Of a DNA stretch of 55,608 nt, positions 42,939 through 51,417 are shown piece after piece. Made by a program: the position numbers and the translations under genes. Position 1 is the stretch's first letter. Each line of letters starts with the position of its first letter. A model generated the notes under the pieces. The model had not been told where the DNA came from. It did no database searches and saw nothing but the letters and a program-made list of their open reading frames with translations. The stretch comes from Byssovorax sp. (GTDB taxonomy: Bacteria; Myxococcota_A; Polyangia; Polyangiales; Polyangiaceae), in the NCBI GenBank assembly GCA_025362495.1, contig JANYGI010000215.1, forward strand, positions 1-55,608, written 5' to 3'.

Positions 42939-45722
42939 ATGACGTCCGCGAACCGCCCGCCCGCCGAGGCTTCTCCTTCCGCCGAGGCCACCTCCGACGC
43001 CTCCGAGGCCGCCGAGGCCCCCGATCCCAACCGCTACAACCACGCGGAGATCGAGCCGCAATGGCAGCAGTACTGGGACGAGCACGAGACGTTCAAGGCC
43101 GTCCGCAGCAGCGATCTCACCCGAGAAAAACGCTACGTTCTCGACATGTTCCCGTACCCGTCGGGCAACGGTCTGCACGTCGGCCACCCCGAGGGCTACA
43201 CCGCGACGGACATCCTCGCGCGCTTCTGGCGCACGCGCGGCATCGACGTCCTCCACCCGATGGGCTGGGACGCGTTCGGCCTGCCTGCCGAGCAGTACGC
43301 GATCGAGACGGGCACGCGCCCCGAGACGACCACCAAGAAGAACATCGCGACCTTCAAGCGCCAGCTCAAGAGCCTGGGCTTCAGCTACGACTGGTCGCGC
43401 GAGATCGACACCACCGATCCCGGGTACGTGCGCTGGACGCAGTGGATCTTCCTCCAGCTCTTCAAGAAGGGCCTCGCCTACCAGGACAAGGTCAACGTCA
43501 ACTGGTGTCCTGCCCTCGGCACCGTCCTCGCGAATGAAGAGGTCGTCGACGGCAAGAGCGAGCGCGGCAATCACCCTGTCTACCGCACGCCGCTGCGTCA
43601 GTGGATGATGCGGATCACCGCCTACGCCGACCGCCTGCTCGACGATCTCTCCCTGCTCTCGTGGCCCAACGGCACGATCACCATGCAGCGCGAGTGGATC
43701 GGTAGGTCCGAAGGCGCGGAGATCGTCTTCGGCGTCGACGGCCACGCGGGCATCAACTTCGAGGTGTTCACCACGCGCCCCGATACGCTGATGGGCGCCA
43801 CCTACGTGGTGCTCGCGCCCGAGCACGCGCTGGCGACGCAGATCGCCACGAAAGAGCAGCTCTCCGCCGTCGAGAAGTACATCGCGGCCACCTCGCGCCG
43901 CAGCGATCGCGATCGCACTGCCATCGTGAAGGAGAAGACCGGCGTCGCCACCGGCGCCTCCGCGGTTCACCCGCTCACCGGCGCGAAGATCCCGATCTGG
44001 ATCGCCGACTACGTCATCGGCGGCTACGGCACCGGCGCTGTCATGGCCGTCCCGGCGCACGATACCCGCGATTTCGCCTTCGCCCGCGCCATGAATCTGC
44101 CCATCGTCGAGGTGGTCAGTCCCGACGGCGTCGCGCACGATAAGCTCCCTCACGCCTACACCGAAGAGGGCATCGCCGTGAACAGCGGCGAGTTCAACGG
44201 CCTCTCCACCGCGGACGCCAAGCGCGCCGTCGTCGACAAGCTGGCGACCACCGACCACGGTCGCCCCAAGATCACCTACAAGCTCCGTGACTGGGTGTTC
44301 TCGCGCCAGCGCTACTGGGGAGAGCCTATCCCCGTCTACTTCCCCGTCGACGTCGAGCCCGGCGTCGATCCGCGGAAGGGCGGCGCCCACACCATTCATT
44401 ACGATCAGCCGATCGCGGTCGAAGAGTCCGAGCTCCCGCTCCGCTTGCCCGAGCTCGAAAACTTCGCCCCCGGCGACGATCCGGCCGGCCCGCTCGCCCG
44501 CGCGGCCGACTGGCGCTTCTTCCAGAAGGACGGCAAATGGTTCGCCCGCGAGACCAACACGATGCCGCAGTGGGCGGGTTCGTGCTGGTATTACCTGCGC
44601 TTCATCGATCCTCGGAACGACGCCGAGCCCTGGTCCGAGGTCGCGTACAAGGCATGGATGCCTGTCGATCTCTACGTCGGCGGCGGCGAGCACGCGGTGC
44701 TCCACCTGCTCTACGCGCGCTTCTGGCACAAGGTGCTCTTCGACATCGGCAAGGTGTCGCACCCCGAGCCCTTCATGAAGCTCGTGCATCAAGGCATGAT
44801 CCTCGGCGAGGTCGAGCACACGACGTATCGCGACGTGGCCACGGGGCAGCTCGTCAGCGCCGAGCACGCGATCGAGAACGAGGGCGCCGGCGACGAGGAT
44901 CCGAAGTTCCTCGACAAGCGCGCTCCGGAGGGAACCCGCGCGCCGCTCGCGGCCGTCGAGCCGCGCATCGCCGAAGACCGACTCGAGAAGCGCGGCGCGC
45001 ACTTCTTCCTGAAGGACGAGGCTACGCCGATCCGCGTCAGCTCGCAGTCGTTCAAGATGTCGAAATCGCGCAAGAACGTCGTCAACCCGGACGACATCGT
45101 CCGCGCGCACGGCGCCGACGCGCTCCGCCTCTACGAGATGTTCATGGGCCCGCTCGAGGCGGTGAAGCCCTGGCAGTCGGCGCAAATCTCCGGCGTCGTC
45201 CGCTTCCGCGATCGCGTCTGGGCCCTGATCCACAAGCCGATCGAGGACGCGATCGACGACGAGACGAAGCGCCTCGTCCACAAGACGATCAAGAAGGTCA
45301 CCGGCGATATCCAGTCGATGTCGTTCAACACCGCCATCAGCGCGATGATGGTGCTGGTCAATCACTTCGGTGACGCCAAGACCACCCCGCGCGAGGCGAT
45401 CACCGCGCTGACGCAGCTCGTCGCGCCCTTCGCGCCCCACCTCGGCGAGGAGCTCTGGCGCCGCCTCGGCCACGAGAAATCGCTCGCCTACGAGCCCTGG
45501 CCCACCTTCGACGAGGCGCTCGTCGTCGACGACCAGATCGAGATGGCCGTGCAGGTGAATGGAAAGGTCCGCGGGCGCGTCACCCTCGCTCGCGCTGCAT
45601 CCGAGTCCGACGCGCGCACCGCAGCGCTCGCGGCCGAGGGCGTAGCGCCTTACACGGACGGCAAGACGATCAAGAAGTTCATCTACGTTCCGGGCAAGAT
45701 CGTGAACCTCGTCGTCGGCTGA
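42939..45722 (+). CDS. leuS: Leucyl-tRNA synthetase
   Basis: A 927-aa class I synthetase charging tRNA-Leu. The HIGH motif reads HVGH at residues 80-83 and KMSKS is at 706-710 (FKMSKSRKNVVNPD). The CP1 editing domain (TTRPDTLMGATYVVLAPEH; GTGAVMAVPAHDTRDFAFA) is intact, as is the C-terminal domain. A 30-residue acidic Ala/Ser/Glu extension precedes NRYNHAEIEPQWQ. Divergent from the beta-helix lipoprotein with 60 bp between. Editing site and catalytic residues look standard. Confidence 0.96.
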   Translation: MTSANRPPAEASPSAEATSDASEAAEAPDPNRYNHAEIEPQWQQYWDEHETFKAVRSSDLTREKRYVLDMFPYPSGNGLHVGHPEGYTATDILARFWRTRGIDVLHPMGWDAFGLPAEQYAIETGTRPETTTKKNIATFKRQLKSLGFSYDWSREIDTTDPGYVRWTQWIFLQLFKKGLAYQDKVNVNWCPALGTVLANEEVVDGKSERGNHPVYRTPLRQWMMRITAYADRLLDDLSLLSWPNGTITMQREWIGRSEGAEIVFGVDGHAGINFEVFTTRPDTLMGATYVVLAPEHALATQIATKEQLSAVEKYIAATSRRSDRDRTAIVKEKTGVATGASAVHPLTGAKIPIWIADYVIGGYGTGAVMAVPAHDTRDFAFARAMNLPIVEVVSPDGVAHDKLPHAYTEEGIAVNSGEFNGLSTADAKRAVVDKLATTDHGRPKITYKLRDWVFSRQRYWGEPIPVYFPVDVEPGVDPRKGGAHTIHYDQPIAVEESELPLRLPELENFAPGDDPAGPLARAADWRFFQKDGKWFARETNTMPQWAGSCWYYLRFIDPRNDAEPWSEVAYKAWMPVDLYVGGGEHAVLHLLYARFWHKVLFDIGKVSHPEPFMKLVHQGMILGEVEHTTYRDVATGQLVSAEHAIENEGAGDEDPKFLDKRAPEGTRAPLAAVEPRIAEDRLEKRGAHFFLKDEATPIRVSSQSFKMSKSRKNVVNPDDIVRAHGADALRLYEMFMGPLEAVKPWQSAQISGVVRFRDRVWALIHKPIEDAIDDETKRLVHKTIKKVTGDIQSMSFNTAISAMMVLVNHFGDAKTTPREAITALTQLVAPFAPHLGEELWRRLGHEKSLAYEPWPTFDEALVVDDQIEMAVQVNGKVRGRVTLARAASESDARTAALAAEGVAPYTDGKTIKKFIYVPGKIVNLVVG

Positions 45723-45804
45723 TCCCGTCGAAATCCTGCGCGGGGGAATGGCCATCGAGCCCGGTTGCTACTCCCCGACTGCCCTCTTCTTCCTGGAGCT
45801 CTTC

Positions 45805-46431
45805 ATGACAACCTCGCTTCTCCTCCGTCGCGCGCTCGCCACGCTCGCCACGCTCGTCCCGCTCGCGGCGCTCACCGCGGGCTGCGGCGGCGGCGTCGCC
45901 ATCGTCCGTGGCTCGCAGGTGGAGGGCCTCGACGATCAGGCGATGAGCACCGGCGTCGACAGGCGCGACATCCAGCAGGCGCTCCACGAGAACCTCAAAT
46001 CGCTGATGACGTCACCCGTCGCCAGCGGCTGGGCTCAAGATCACTCGCGCCCCACCCTCGCGATCTACCCGCTCGCCAACGAGACGAGCGAGCACATCGA
46101 CAGCCAGCTCAACGCGCTCCTGTCCGACGTCGAGACGTACATGGTCGAGTCGAACCTCGTCACCGTGATCAGCGTCGAGCGCCAGCGCCAGATGATCGAA
46201 GAGGTCGAGAAGCAGCACGGCGGCGGCTTCGATCCGCACCACGTCGCGGCCTACAACGCCCAGCTCGGCGCCAAGTACTACGTCACCGGCAAGGTGTTCA
46301 CCTCCGACGAGCGCGCCTTCGGCGAGCGGCGCGTGCAGTACTTCATGTTCATGCAGCTCATCGACGTGGCCACGAGCGCGGTGGTCTGGCAGCACAAGGT
46401 CGAGTTCACCAAAGCCATCATCCGCAGCTGA
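45805..46431 (+). CDS. LpoB-like penicillin-binding-protein activator lipoprotein
   Basis: A 208-aa lipoprotein with lipobox LTAGC (Cys27). The mature domain has the LpoB pattern: LAIYPLANETSEHIDSQL, VETYMVESNLVTVISVERQRQMIEE and GAKYYVTGKVFTSDER. LpoB proteins reach from the outer membrane to stimulate class A penicillin-binding proteins. The ATG at 45805 has TGGAG upstream. It is followed after 5 bp by a COG3014-like lipoprotein gene, a pairing common in proteobacteria. Confidence 0.85.
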   Translation: MTTSLLLRRALATLATLVPLAALTAGCGGGVAIVRGSQVEGLDDQAMSTGVDRRDIQQALHENLKSLMTSPVASGWAQDHSRPTLAIYPLANETSEHIDSQLNALLSDVETYMVESNLVTVISVERQRQMIEEVEKQHGGGFDPHHVAAYNAQLGAKYYVTGKVFTSDERAFGERRVQYFMFMQLIDVATSAVVWQHKVEFTKAIIRS

Positions 46432-46436
46432 GCGCC

Positions 46437-47813
46437 GTGCGAGCCCTCACGCTAGCGCAGCGCGGATCGGCGCTGATCATCGTCGCTGGAGCGGCGTGCT
46501 CGGGCCTCCTCGGGTGCGCCGGCCATGAGAGCCGCGTCGCGTCTGCGCTCGCCGCGCTCGATCGCCACGCGCCGGAAGAGGCCGTGGCGGCGCTCGACGC
46601 GGAGCTCGGCGTCACCTCGAAAGACGAGCTGCCCTCGCTCGCCGGCGACAACGCGCTTCTCCTCCTCGACCGCGGCACCGTGCTGCAAAGCATGGACGAC
46701 TGGAAGGGCAGCGCGCGCGATCTCGGCGCGGCCGACAAGGCGATCGACGTGCTCGATCTCTCGCGCGGCGCCTCGGCCGACCTCGGCAAGTACCTCTTCT
46801 CCGACAGCGCCGGCGCCTACCGCGGCCCGGCCTACGAGAAGCTGATGGTCAACACCGTCAACCTCGTCAACTACCTGGCCCTGGCGGACACGACCGGAGC
46901 CAGGGTCGAGGCGCGCCGCCTCTCGGTGATGCAGAAATACGTGAAGGAGCACGACGAAGAGTCGGGGCTCCTCGGGCTCGGCAGCTACCTCGCGGGCTTC
47001 GCCTTCGAGAAGGGCGGCGACCGCGACGAGGCCCTCAGCTACTACGACGAGGCGCTCCGTCACGCGCAGTACGCCTCGCTCCGCGATCCGCTGCGCGCGC
47101 TCACGCAGGGCAAGAAGCGCTCGCCCGGCATCGACGCCCTCGTCGGCGACGCCGGCCCGCTGAAGACGCTCGACGAGTCGGGCGAGGCCGAGCTGCTCAT
47201 CGTCATCGGCTTCGGCCGCGTCCCGCAGAAGATCCCGAAGCGCATCCCCATCGGCCTCGCGCTCACGCTGGTGGCCAGCGACATCAGCCCCGACGATCGC
47301 GCGCAGGCGAACGAGCTCGCCGCGAAGGGCGCCGTCACTTGGGTGAATTTCCCGACGCTCGGCCCGAGCCGCGGCGGCTATTCGGTGCCCACGTTCAGCC
47401 TCGATGGACACGCGCAGACGCTCGAAGAGGCGCTCGACGTCGAGGCCCAGGTCCGCGCCGCGTGGGAGAAGAACGAGCCGACGATCATCCTCTCGGCGAT
47501 CACGCGCATGCTCACGCGCATGGCCGCGGGCGCGATCACCGAGGGCACGACCAGGGCCGCCGGCGGCAAGGACGCGGGCGTCGCGGCGCTCGGGCTGCTG
47601 CTCGGGCTGGCCTCGACGGTCGCGCTCACCGCCCTCGATACGCCCGACACGCGCGGCTGGTCCACGCTCCCGGCGCGCCTCGCCGTGGCCCGCGTCCGCG
47701 TCCCGGCCGGAGAGCACGAAATCACCCTGGGCGCGCGCGGCGAACGGAAACAGGTCACTGTCACGCTCGAAAAAGGCGGGTGGGCCCTCGTCCCGCTGAT
47801 GACGCTTCACTGA
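46437..47813 (+). CDS. COG3014-like lipoprotein
   Basis: A 458-aa protein with a lipoprotein signal (candidate lipobox GLLGC, Cys27). It has TPR-like helical repeats in the first half (ALLLLDRGTVLQSMDDWKGSARDLGAADKAI; GFAFEKGGDRDEALSYYDEALRHA) and a C-terminal domain with VAAWEKNEPTIILSAITRMLTRMA-like helices and a beta-rich end (VARVRVPAGEHEITLGARGE). This matches the COG3014-type proteins that neighbour LpoB. Its role is unknown but probably in the envelope with LpoB. GTG start at 46437, 5 bp after the LpoB-like stop. Confidence 0.78.
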   Translation: MRALTLAQRGSALIIVAGAACSGLLGCAGHESRVASALAALDRHAPEEAVAALDAELGVTSKDELPSLAGDNALLLLDRGTVLQSMDDWKGSARDLGAADKAIDVLDLSRGASADLGKYLFSDSAGAYRGPAYEKLMVNTVNLVNYLALADTTGARVEARRLSVMQKYVKEHDEESGLLGLGSYLAGFAFEKGGDRDEALSYYDEALRHAQYASLRDPLRALTQGKKRSPGIDALVGDAGPLKTLDESGEAELLIVIGFGRVPQKIPKRIPIGLALTLVASDISPDDRAQANELAAKGAVTWVNFPTLGPSRGGYSVPTFSLDGHAQTLEEALDVEAQVRAAWEKNEPTIILSAITRMLTRMAAGAITEGTTRAAGGKDAGVAALGLLLGLASTVALTALDTPDTRGWSTLPARLAVARVRVPAGEHEITLGARGERKQVTVTLEKGGWALVPLMTLH

Positions 47814-47870
47814 GCGAGGAACTTGCCGATCCGAAGCAACGACTCCACGTAGTCGACGAGAGGTATTCAG

Positions 47871-48428
47871 ATGCTCCCTGGCTCCGTTTCCGGCTGGCGC
47901 GTAATTCGTCACACCATCGCTCTCGGCTCGCTCCTCGCGCTGACGATGTGCAGCAACCTCGACCACATCGACATCTCGGCCGGCGGCAAAGCGGACATCC
48001 CCGCGGGGACGTTGCTCGACAAGCTCCTCGGCAGCGTGGCCTTCGGCGGCTTCGACAAGGTCGACTTCACCGAGAGCTTCAAGAACCAGGGCGTCTCGAA
48101 GGACGACGTCGACGCCGTTCACCTGAAGACGATGACGCTGATCGTCGAGGCGCCCGCCTCCGGCAACTTCGACTTCCTCAAGTCGGTGCATTTCTTCGCG
48201 AAGGCCGACGGGCTCGACAAGATCGAGATCGCCACGATCGACTCGATCCCCAGCGGAAAGCGCGAGCTCGATCTCGTCGTCAACGCCGGCGCCGACCTCA
48301 AGGCGTACGTGGTCGCGCCGTCGATGCAGATCGTGAGCGAGGTGCAGGGCTCGCGGCCAGACCAGGAGACGACCGTCGCCGCGGCCGTGGTGCTCGACGT
48401 CGACATTCACGTCCCCGGCTGCAATTGA
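47871..48428 (+). CDS. Lipoprotein-like hypothetical protein
   Basis: A 185-aa protein with an N-terminal signal whose Cys27 lies in an atypical lipobox (LTMC). The mature region is beta-rich with acidic residues (ADIPAGTLLDKLLGS; FESFKNQGVSKDDVDAVHL-like; LVVNAGADLKAYVV), perhaps an immunoglobulin-like fold. No family recognised. It starts 57 bp after the COG3014-like gene with GAGAGG upstream and may share its operon. Confidence 0.65.
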   Translation: MLPGSVSGWRVIRHTIALGSLLALTMCSNLDHIDISAGGKADIPAGTLLDKLLGSVAFGGFDKVDFTESFKNQGVSKDDVDAVHLKTMTLIVEAPASGNFDFLKSVHFFAKADGLDKIEIATIDSIPSGKRELDLVVNAGADLKAYVVAPSMQIVSEVQGSRPDQETTVAAAVVLDVDIHVPGCN

Positions 48429-48486
48429 TCATGACTCACGGCGCTCGCGATTGAACAATCCCGGGCGCGCGACGTCCTGCTACGTT

Positions 48487-49944
48487 ATGACGATGCGCGC
48501 TTCCGGAGTCGCTCTGCTCGCACTGCTCGCGGCGGGCACGGGTGGCTGCGCTGGCTCCACCAGCGCCGCGTATCCAGGTCCCTACCCTCTTTATCGAGGC
48601 CAGCCGGCCGCGCAAGGGTGGGCGCCGAACGCGCCGCAAACCGGCTATCCGTCTCCGCCCGTCGCCACACCGCCAGGCATCTTCCGGCCGATCAACCTCG
48701 CAGCTCTCCAGGGCATCCTCGGCACGCGCTGCGGGCCGCGCGAGGTCGCCCCCGGCGAATATGCCACGTTCGACTGCGGCATCTCTCGCCTGGTGGCGCG
48801 CGCGGCCTCCTACCTGCCGAGGCTCTCGCTCCTCAGCGGTCCGCTGCCCGCGAGCGTCGATCACCGGGCCTCCGGGACCGAGGGGCCGATCAAGAGCCAG
48901 GGCGCGGTCGGCGCTTGCACCGCGTTTTCCCTCTCGTCAACGATGGACAACGCCGTGCGCCGCATGGGCCGTGGCGACGTCGTCGCGCCGCTCCACGTGT
49001 GGTCGCGGTACGCCATCCCCGAGATGGGCACAGCCGGCGACGAGAACGTAGACAAGACCCTCTCCGTCGAAGCGATCTGGCCTTACGATCCGGCCAAGGC
49101 CTGCAAGCTCGACCGCGAACCCTTCGACTCGTGTGGTCGCGCCTACGGGGTGACGCCGGGCTCGGCCCGCAGCGATCCCGGCTTGCAGGCCGAGAAGAGC
49201 GCGGCCGACGCGCAGGGTCGGTATCGCCTCGTCTCGGTCGAACGCCTCCACGCCCAGCCCGCGAACATCGACGAAATGGCCGCCATCCTCGCCGGCGGCG
49301 ACGATCTCTGGGCCTCGTTCTCGGTCAACGGCGAGGCCTGGTCGAATAGCTCGCTCCAGGGCAACGTCGTCCCCGACTACACCCCTGACAGCGACGAAGG
49401 GCACGCCGTCGCCCTCGCCGGCTACCGCACGTTGCCGGGCGGAGCGCGCCAGTTCCTCATTCACAACAGCTGGGGTCCGCGCTGGGGCGAGGCGGGTTAC
49501 GGGTGGATCTCCGCAGCGATGGTGTCGCGGTATCTGCGCGCCGCGTACAAGATCAAGATCGCCGACGCCTCGTCGCCATCGGCGCCAGTCCCGCCCAGCA
49601 GCGACGGTTGCCCTGCAGGCCAGGTGAAGGACGCCGTGCTCGGGAGCTGCGCGGCCCTCTGCGCGAGCGGATCGGCCCCGGCGGCGGGCGTCTGCCTCCC
49701 GACGCTGCCTGGATTTCCCTCTCCAGGACAGCAAGCTCCGACAGGGCCTCTCCCTTCGTCGCCGTTCCCGTTCCCGCTGCCGCCGGGCTTTCCGCAGCTC
49801 GGCCTCCCGGGGCCGCCCGCGCCTGCGCCCGCCAGCGCCTGTCCCGCCGGGCAGGCTCCCGATCTGATGACAGGCAAATGCCTCGGCCTCTGCCCCGGAG
49901 GCTACCCCGCGATGGGCGGAATGTGCCTGCCGCTCGGGCAATAA
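48487..49944 (+). CDS. Exported papain-like (C1) cysteine peptidase with Cys-rich tail
   Basis: A 485-aa protein. It has a lipoprotein-type signal (LAAGTGGC), a Tyr/Pro-rich linker, and a C1 peptidase core. The oxyanion Gln138 and nucleophile Cys144 lie in IKSQGAVGACTAFS, the catalytic His in DEGHAVALAGYR, and the Asn in FLIHNSWGPRWGEAGYGWIS. All four residues of a C1 peptidase are present. The C-terminal 130 residues are Pro-rich with two short repeats of the form CPAGQxxDxxxGxC... CxPxG. The enzyme is probably on the outer membrane or secreted and may degrade prey or matrix protein; substrate unknown. No prodomain is evident, and the C-terminal modules may be a binding unit. Confidence 0.85.
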   Translation: MTMRASGVALLALLAAGTGGCAGSTSAAYPGPYPLYRGQPAAQGWAPNAPQTGYPSPPVATPPGIFRPINLAALQGILGTRCGPREVAPGEYATFDCGISRLVARAASYLPRLSLLSGPLPASVDHRASGTEGPIKSQGAVGACTAFSLSSTMDNAVRRMGRGDVVAPLHVWSRYAIPEMGTAGDENVDKTLSVEAIWPYDPAKACKLDREPFDSCGRAYGVTPGSARSDPGLQAEKSAADAQGRYRLVSVERLHAQPANIDEMAAILAGGDDLWASFSVNGEAWSNSSLQGNVVPDYTPDSDEGHAVALAGYRTLPGGARQFLIHNSWGPRWGEAGYGWISAAMVSRYLRAAYKIKIADASSPSAPVPPSSDGCPAGQVKDAVLGSCAALCASGSAPAAGVCLPTLPGFPSPGQQAPTGPLPSSPFPFPLPPGFPQLGLPGPPAPAPASACPAGQAPDLMTGKCLGLCPGGYPAMGGMCLPLGQ

Positions 49945-49950
49945 CGCATC

Positions 49951-51417
49951 ATGGACGCGCACCGCGTCACGTTCGGGGACTGGCAGACTCCGCCCCTCCT
50001 GGCCCGCGCGGTGGTCGACGTGGTCGCGCGCACGCTGCCGGAAATGCCCCGCGCCGTGCTCGAGCCCACGTGTGGAGTCGGCGCCTTCCTCGAGGCCGCG
50101 GCGGCGCGCTTGCCCGGCGCCGAGCTCCGCGGCTACGACATCAACGAAGCGTACGTGGTCGAGGCGCGGAGGCGGCTACCGCCCGATCGCTCCCGCGTGG
50201 AGACCGCGGATTTCTTCACCATGCGCTGGGAAGAGGCCCTCGCCAGCCTGCCTTCACCGCTCCTCATCCTCGGTAATCCACCGTGGGTGACGAGCGCGGG
50301 CCTCGGCGTGACGGGCGGCGACAACCTCCCCGAGAAGACGAATTTCAAGGGCGCGCGCGGCCTCGACGCCATCACAGGCTCGGGCAATTTCGACATCTCC
50401 GAGTGGATGCTGGTGCGCTTGATCGACGCCCTCCAGGACCGCCCTGCCACGGTGGCGCTGCTCTGCAAGACGGCCGTGGCGCGCCGGGTGATCGAGATCG
50501 CCCACCAGCGCGGCCGCCCCCTCGCCCCGGTGGGCGCCTGGAGAATCGACTCGACCTATCATTTCGGCGCCAGCGTCGACGCCTGGCTCTTCGTCTTCCG
50601 CACCGGCGTGGCCGGGGTCGATCCCGCGCAGGAATGGCCGATCTTCGCCGATCTCGGGGCCACCGTGCCCACGACGAGCCTCGGCTTCGACGGCGGGGTC
50701 CTCGTGGGGGACTATGGCCGTTACACGCGGACTCGGCACCTCGCGGGGGTGTCGTCCCCGGAGTGGCGCTCGGGCGTCAAGCACGACTGCGCCCGCGTCG
50801 TCGAGCTGGTCGAGCGAGATGGGCAGTGGCGCAACGGCTTCGGCGAGGCCGTCACCCTGGAGCCAGAGTCCCTCTTTCCGCTGCGCAAGAGCTCGGACGT
50901 GGCCAATCAGCGGGCGAACCCCGCGAGGCGCCTGGTCTTGACCCAGAGCGCCCTCGGCGAGGACACCGATCGTCTGCGCCTCGCCGCGCCGCTCACCTGG
51001 GAGTACCTCTCGCGCCACCGCGCCCACTTCGACGCGCGAAAGAGCTCGATTTACAGCCGCGGCCGCGCTTTTTCCATGTTCGGCGTCGGCCCGTACACCT
51101 TCGCTCCGTGGAAGGTCGCCGTCTCGGGGCTCTACAAGCGCTTCGCGTTCTCGCTCTACGGGCCCGAGGACGGCCGGCCCGTGGTGCTTGACGACACCTG
51201 CTATTTCCTCTCGTTCTCCGGCGAGGCGGCGGCGAGCGCCGCCCTCCGCGCCCTCCGGTCGCCCGAGGCCCAGGACTTCTTCGAGTCGCGCGTCTTCTGG
51301 GACGAGAAGCGCCCCATCCGCAAGACCCTGCTCCAGGCGCTCGATCTGCGCCGGCTGACTGCCAGTCTGGAGGAGGGCACTTCGACGCTGGCTACTTCGT
51401 CACGTACAGGAAGTTGA
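49951..51417 (+). CDS. N6-adenine-type DNA methyltransferase, no partner nuclease
   Basis: A 488-aa methyltransferase. Motif I is VLEPTCGVGAFLEAA and motif IV is GNPPW (NPPW at 109-112), the pattern of adenine N6 DNA methylases. The start TFGDWQTPPLLAR resembles the N-terminus of such enzymes. The C-terminal 250 residues probably hold the target-recognition part. No restriction endonuclease gene is adjacent, so it is a candidate orphan methylase; an accessory phage-defence role is possible. The ATG begins 6 bp after the peptidase stop. The 3' end overlaps the convergent monooxygenase gene by 26 bp. Confidence 0.75.
   Translation: MDAHRVTFGDWQTPPLLARAVVDVVARTLPEMPRAVLEPTCGVGAFLEAAAARLPGAELRGYDINEAYVVEARRRLPPDRSRVETADFFTMRWEEALASLPSPLLILGNPPWVTSAGLGVTGGDNLPEKTNFKGARGLDAITGSGNFDISEWMLVRLIDALQDRPATVALLCKTAVARRVIEIAHQRGRPLAPVGAWRIDSTYHFGASVDAWLFVFRTGVAGVDPAQEWPIFADLGATVPTTSLGFDGGVLVGDYGRYTRTRHLAGVSSPEWRSGVKHDCARVVELVERDGQWRNGFGEAVTLEPESLFPLRKSSDVANQRANPARRLVLTQSALGEDTDRLRLAAPLTWEYLSRHRAHFDARKSSIYSRGRAFSMFGVGPYTFAPWKVAVSGLYKRFAFSLYGPEDGRPVVLDDTCYFLSFSGEAAASAALRALRSPEAQDFFESRVFWDEKRPIRKTLLQALDLRRLTASLEEGTSTLATSSRTGS

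Noticed and set aside
42522-45755. 1077-codon open frame antisense to leuS
   Set aside because: Arg/Val/Asp/Leu-rich composition typical of antisense frames in GC-rich genes; only its last part contains a real sequence (the lipoprotein signal).
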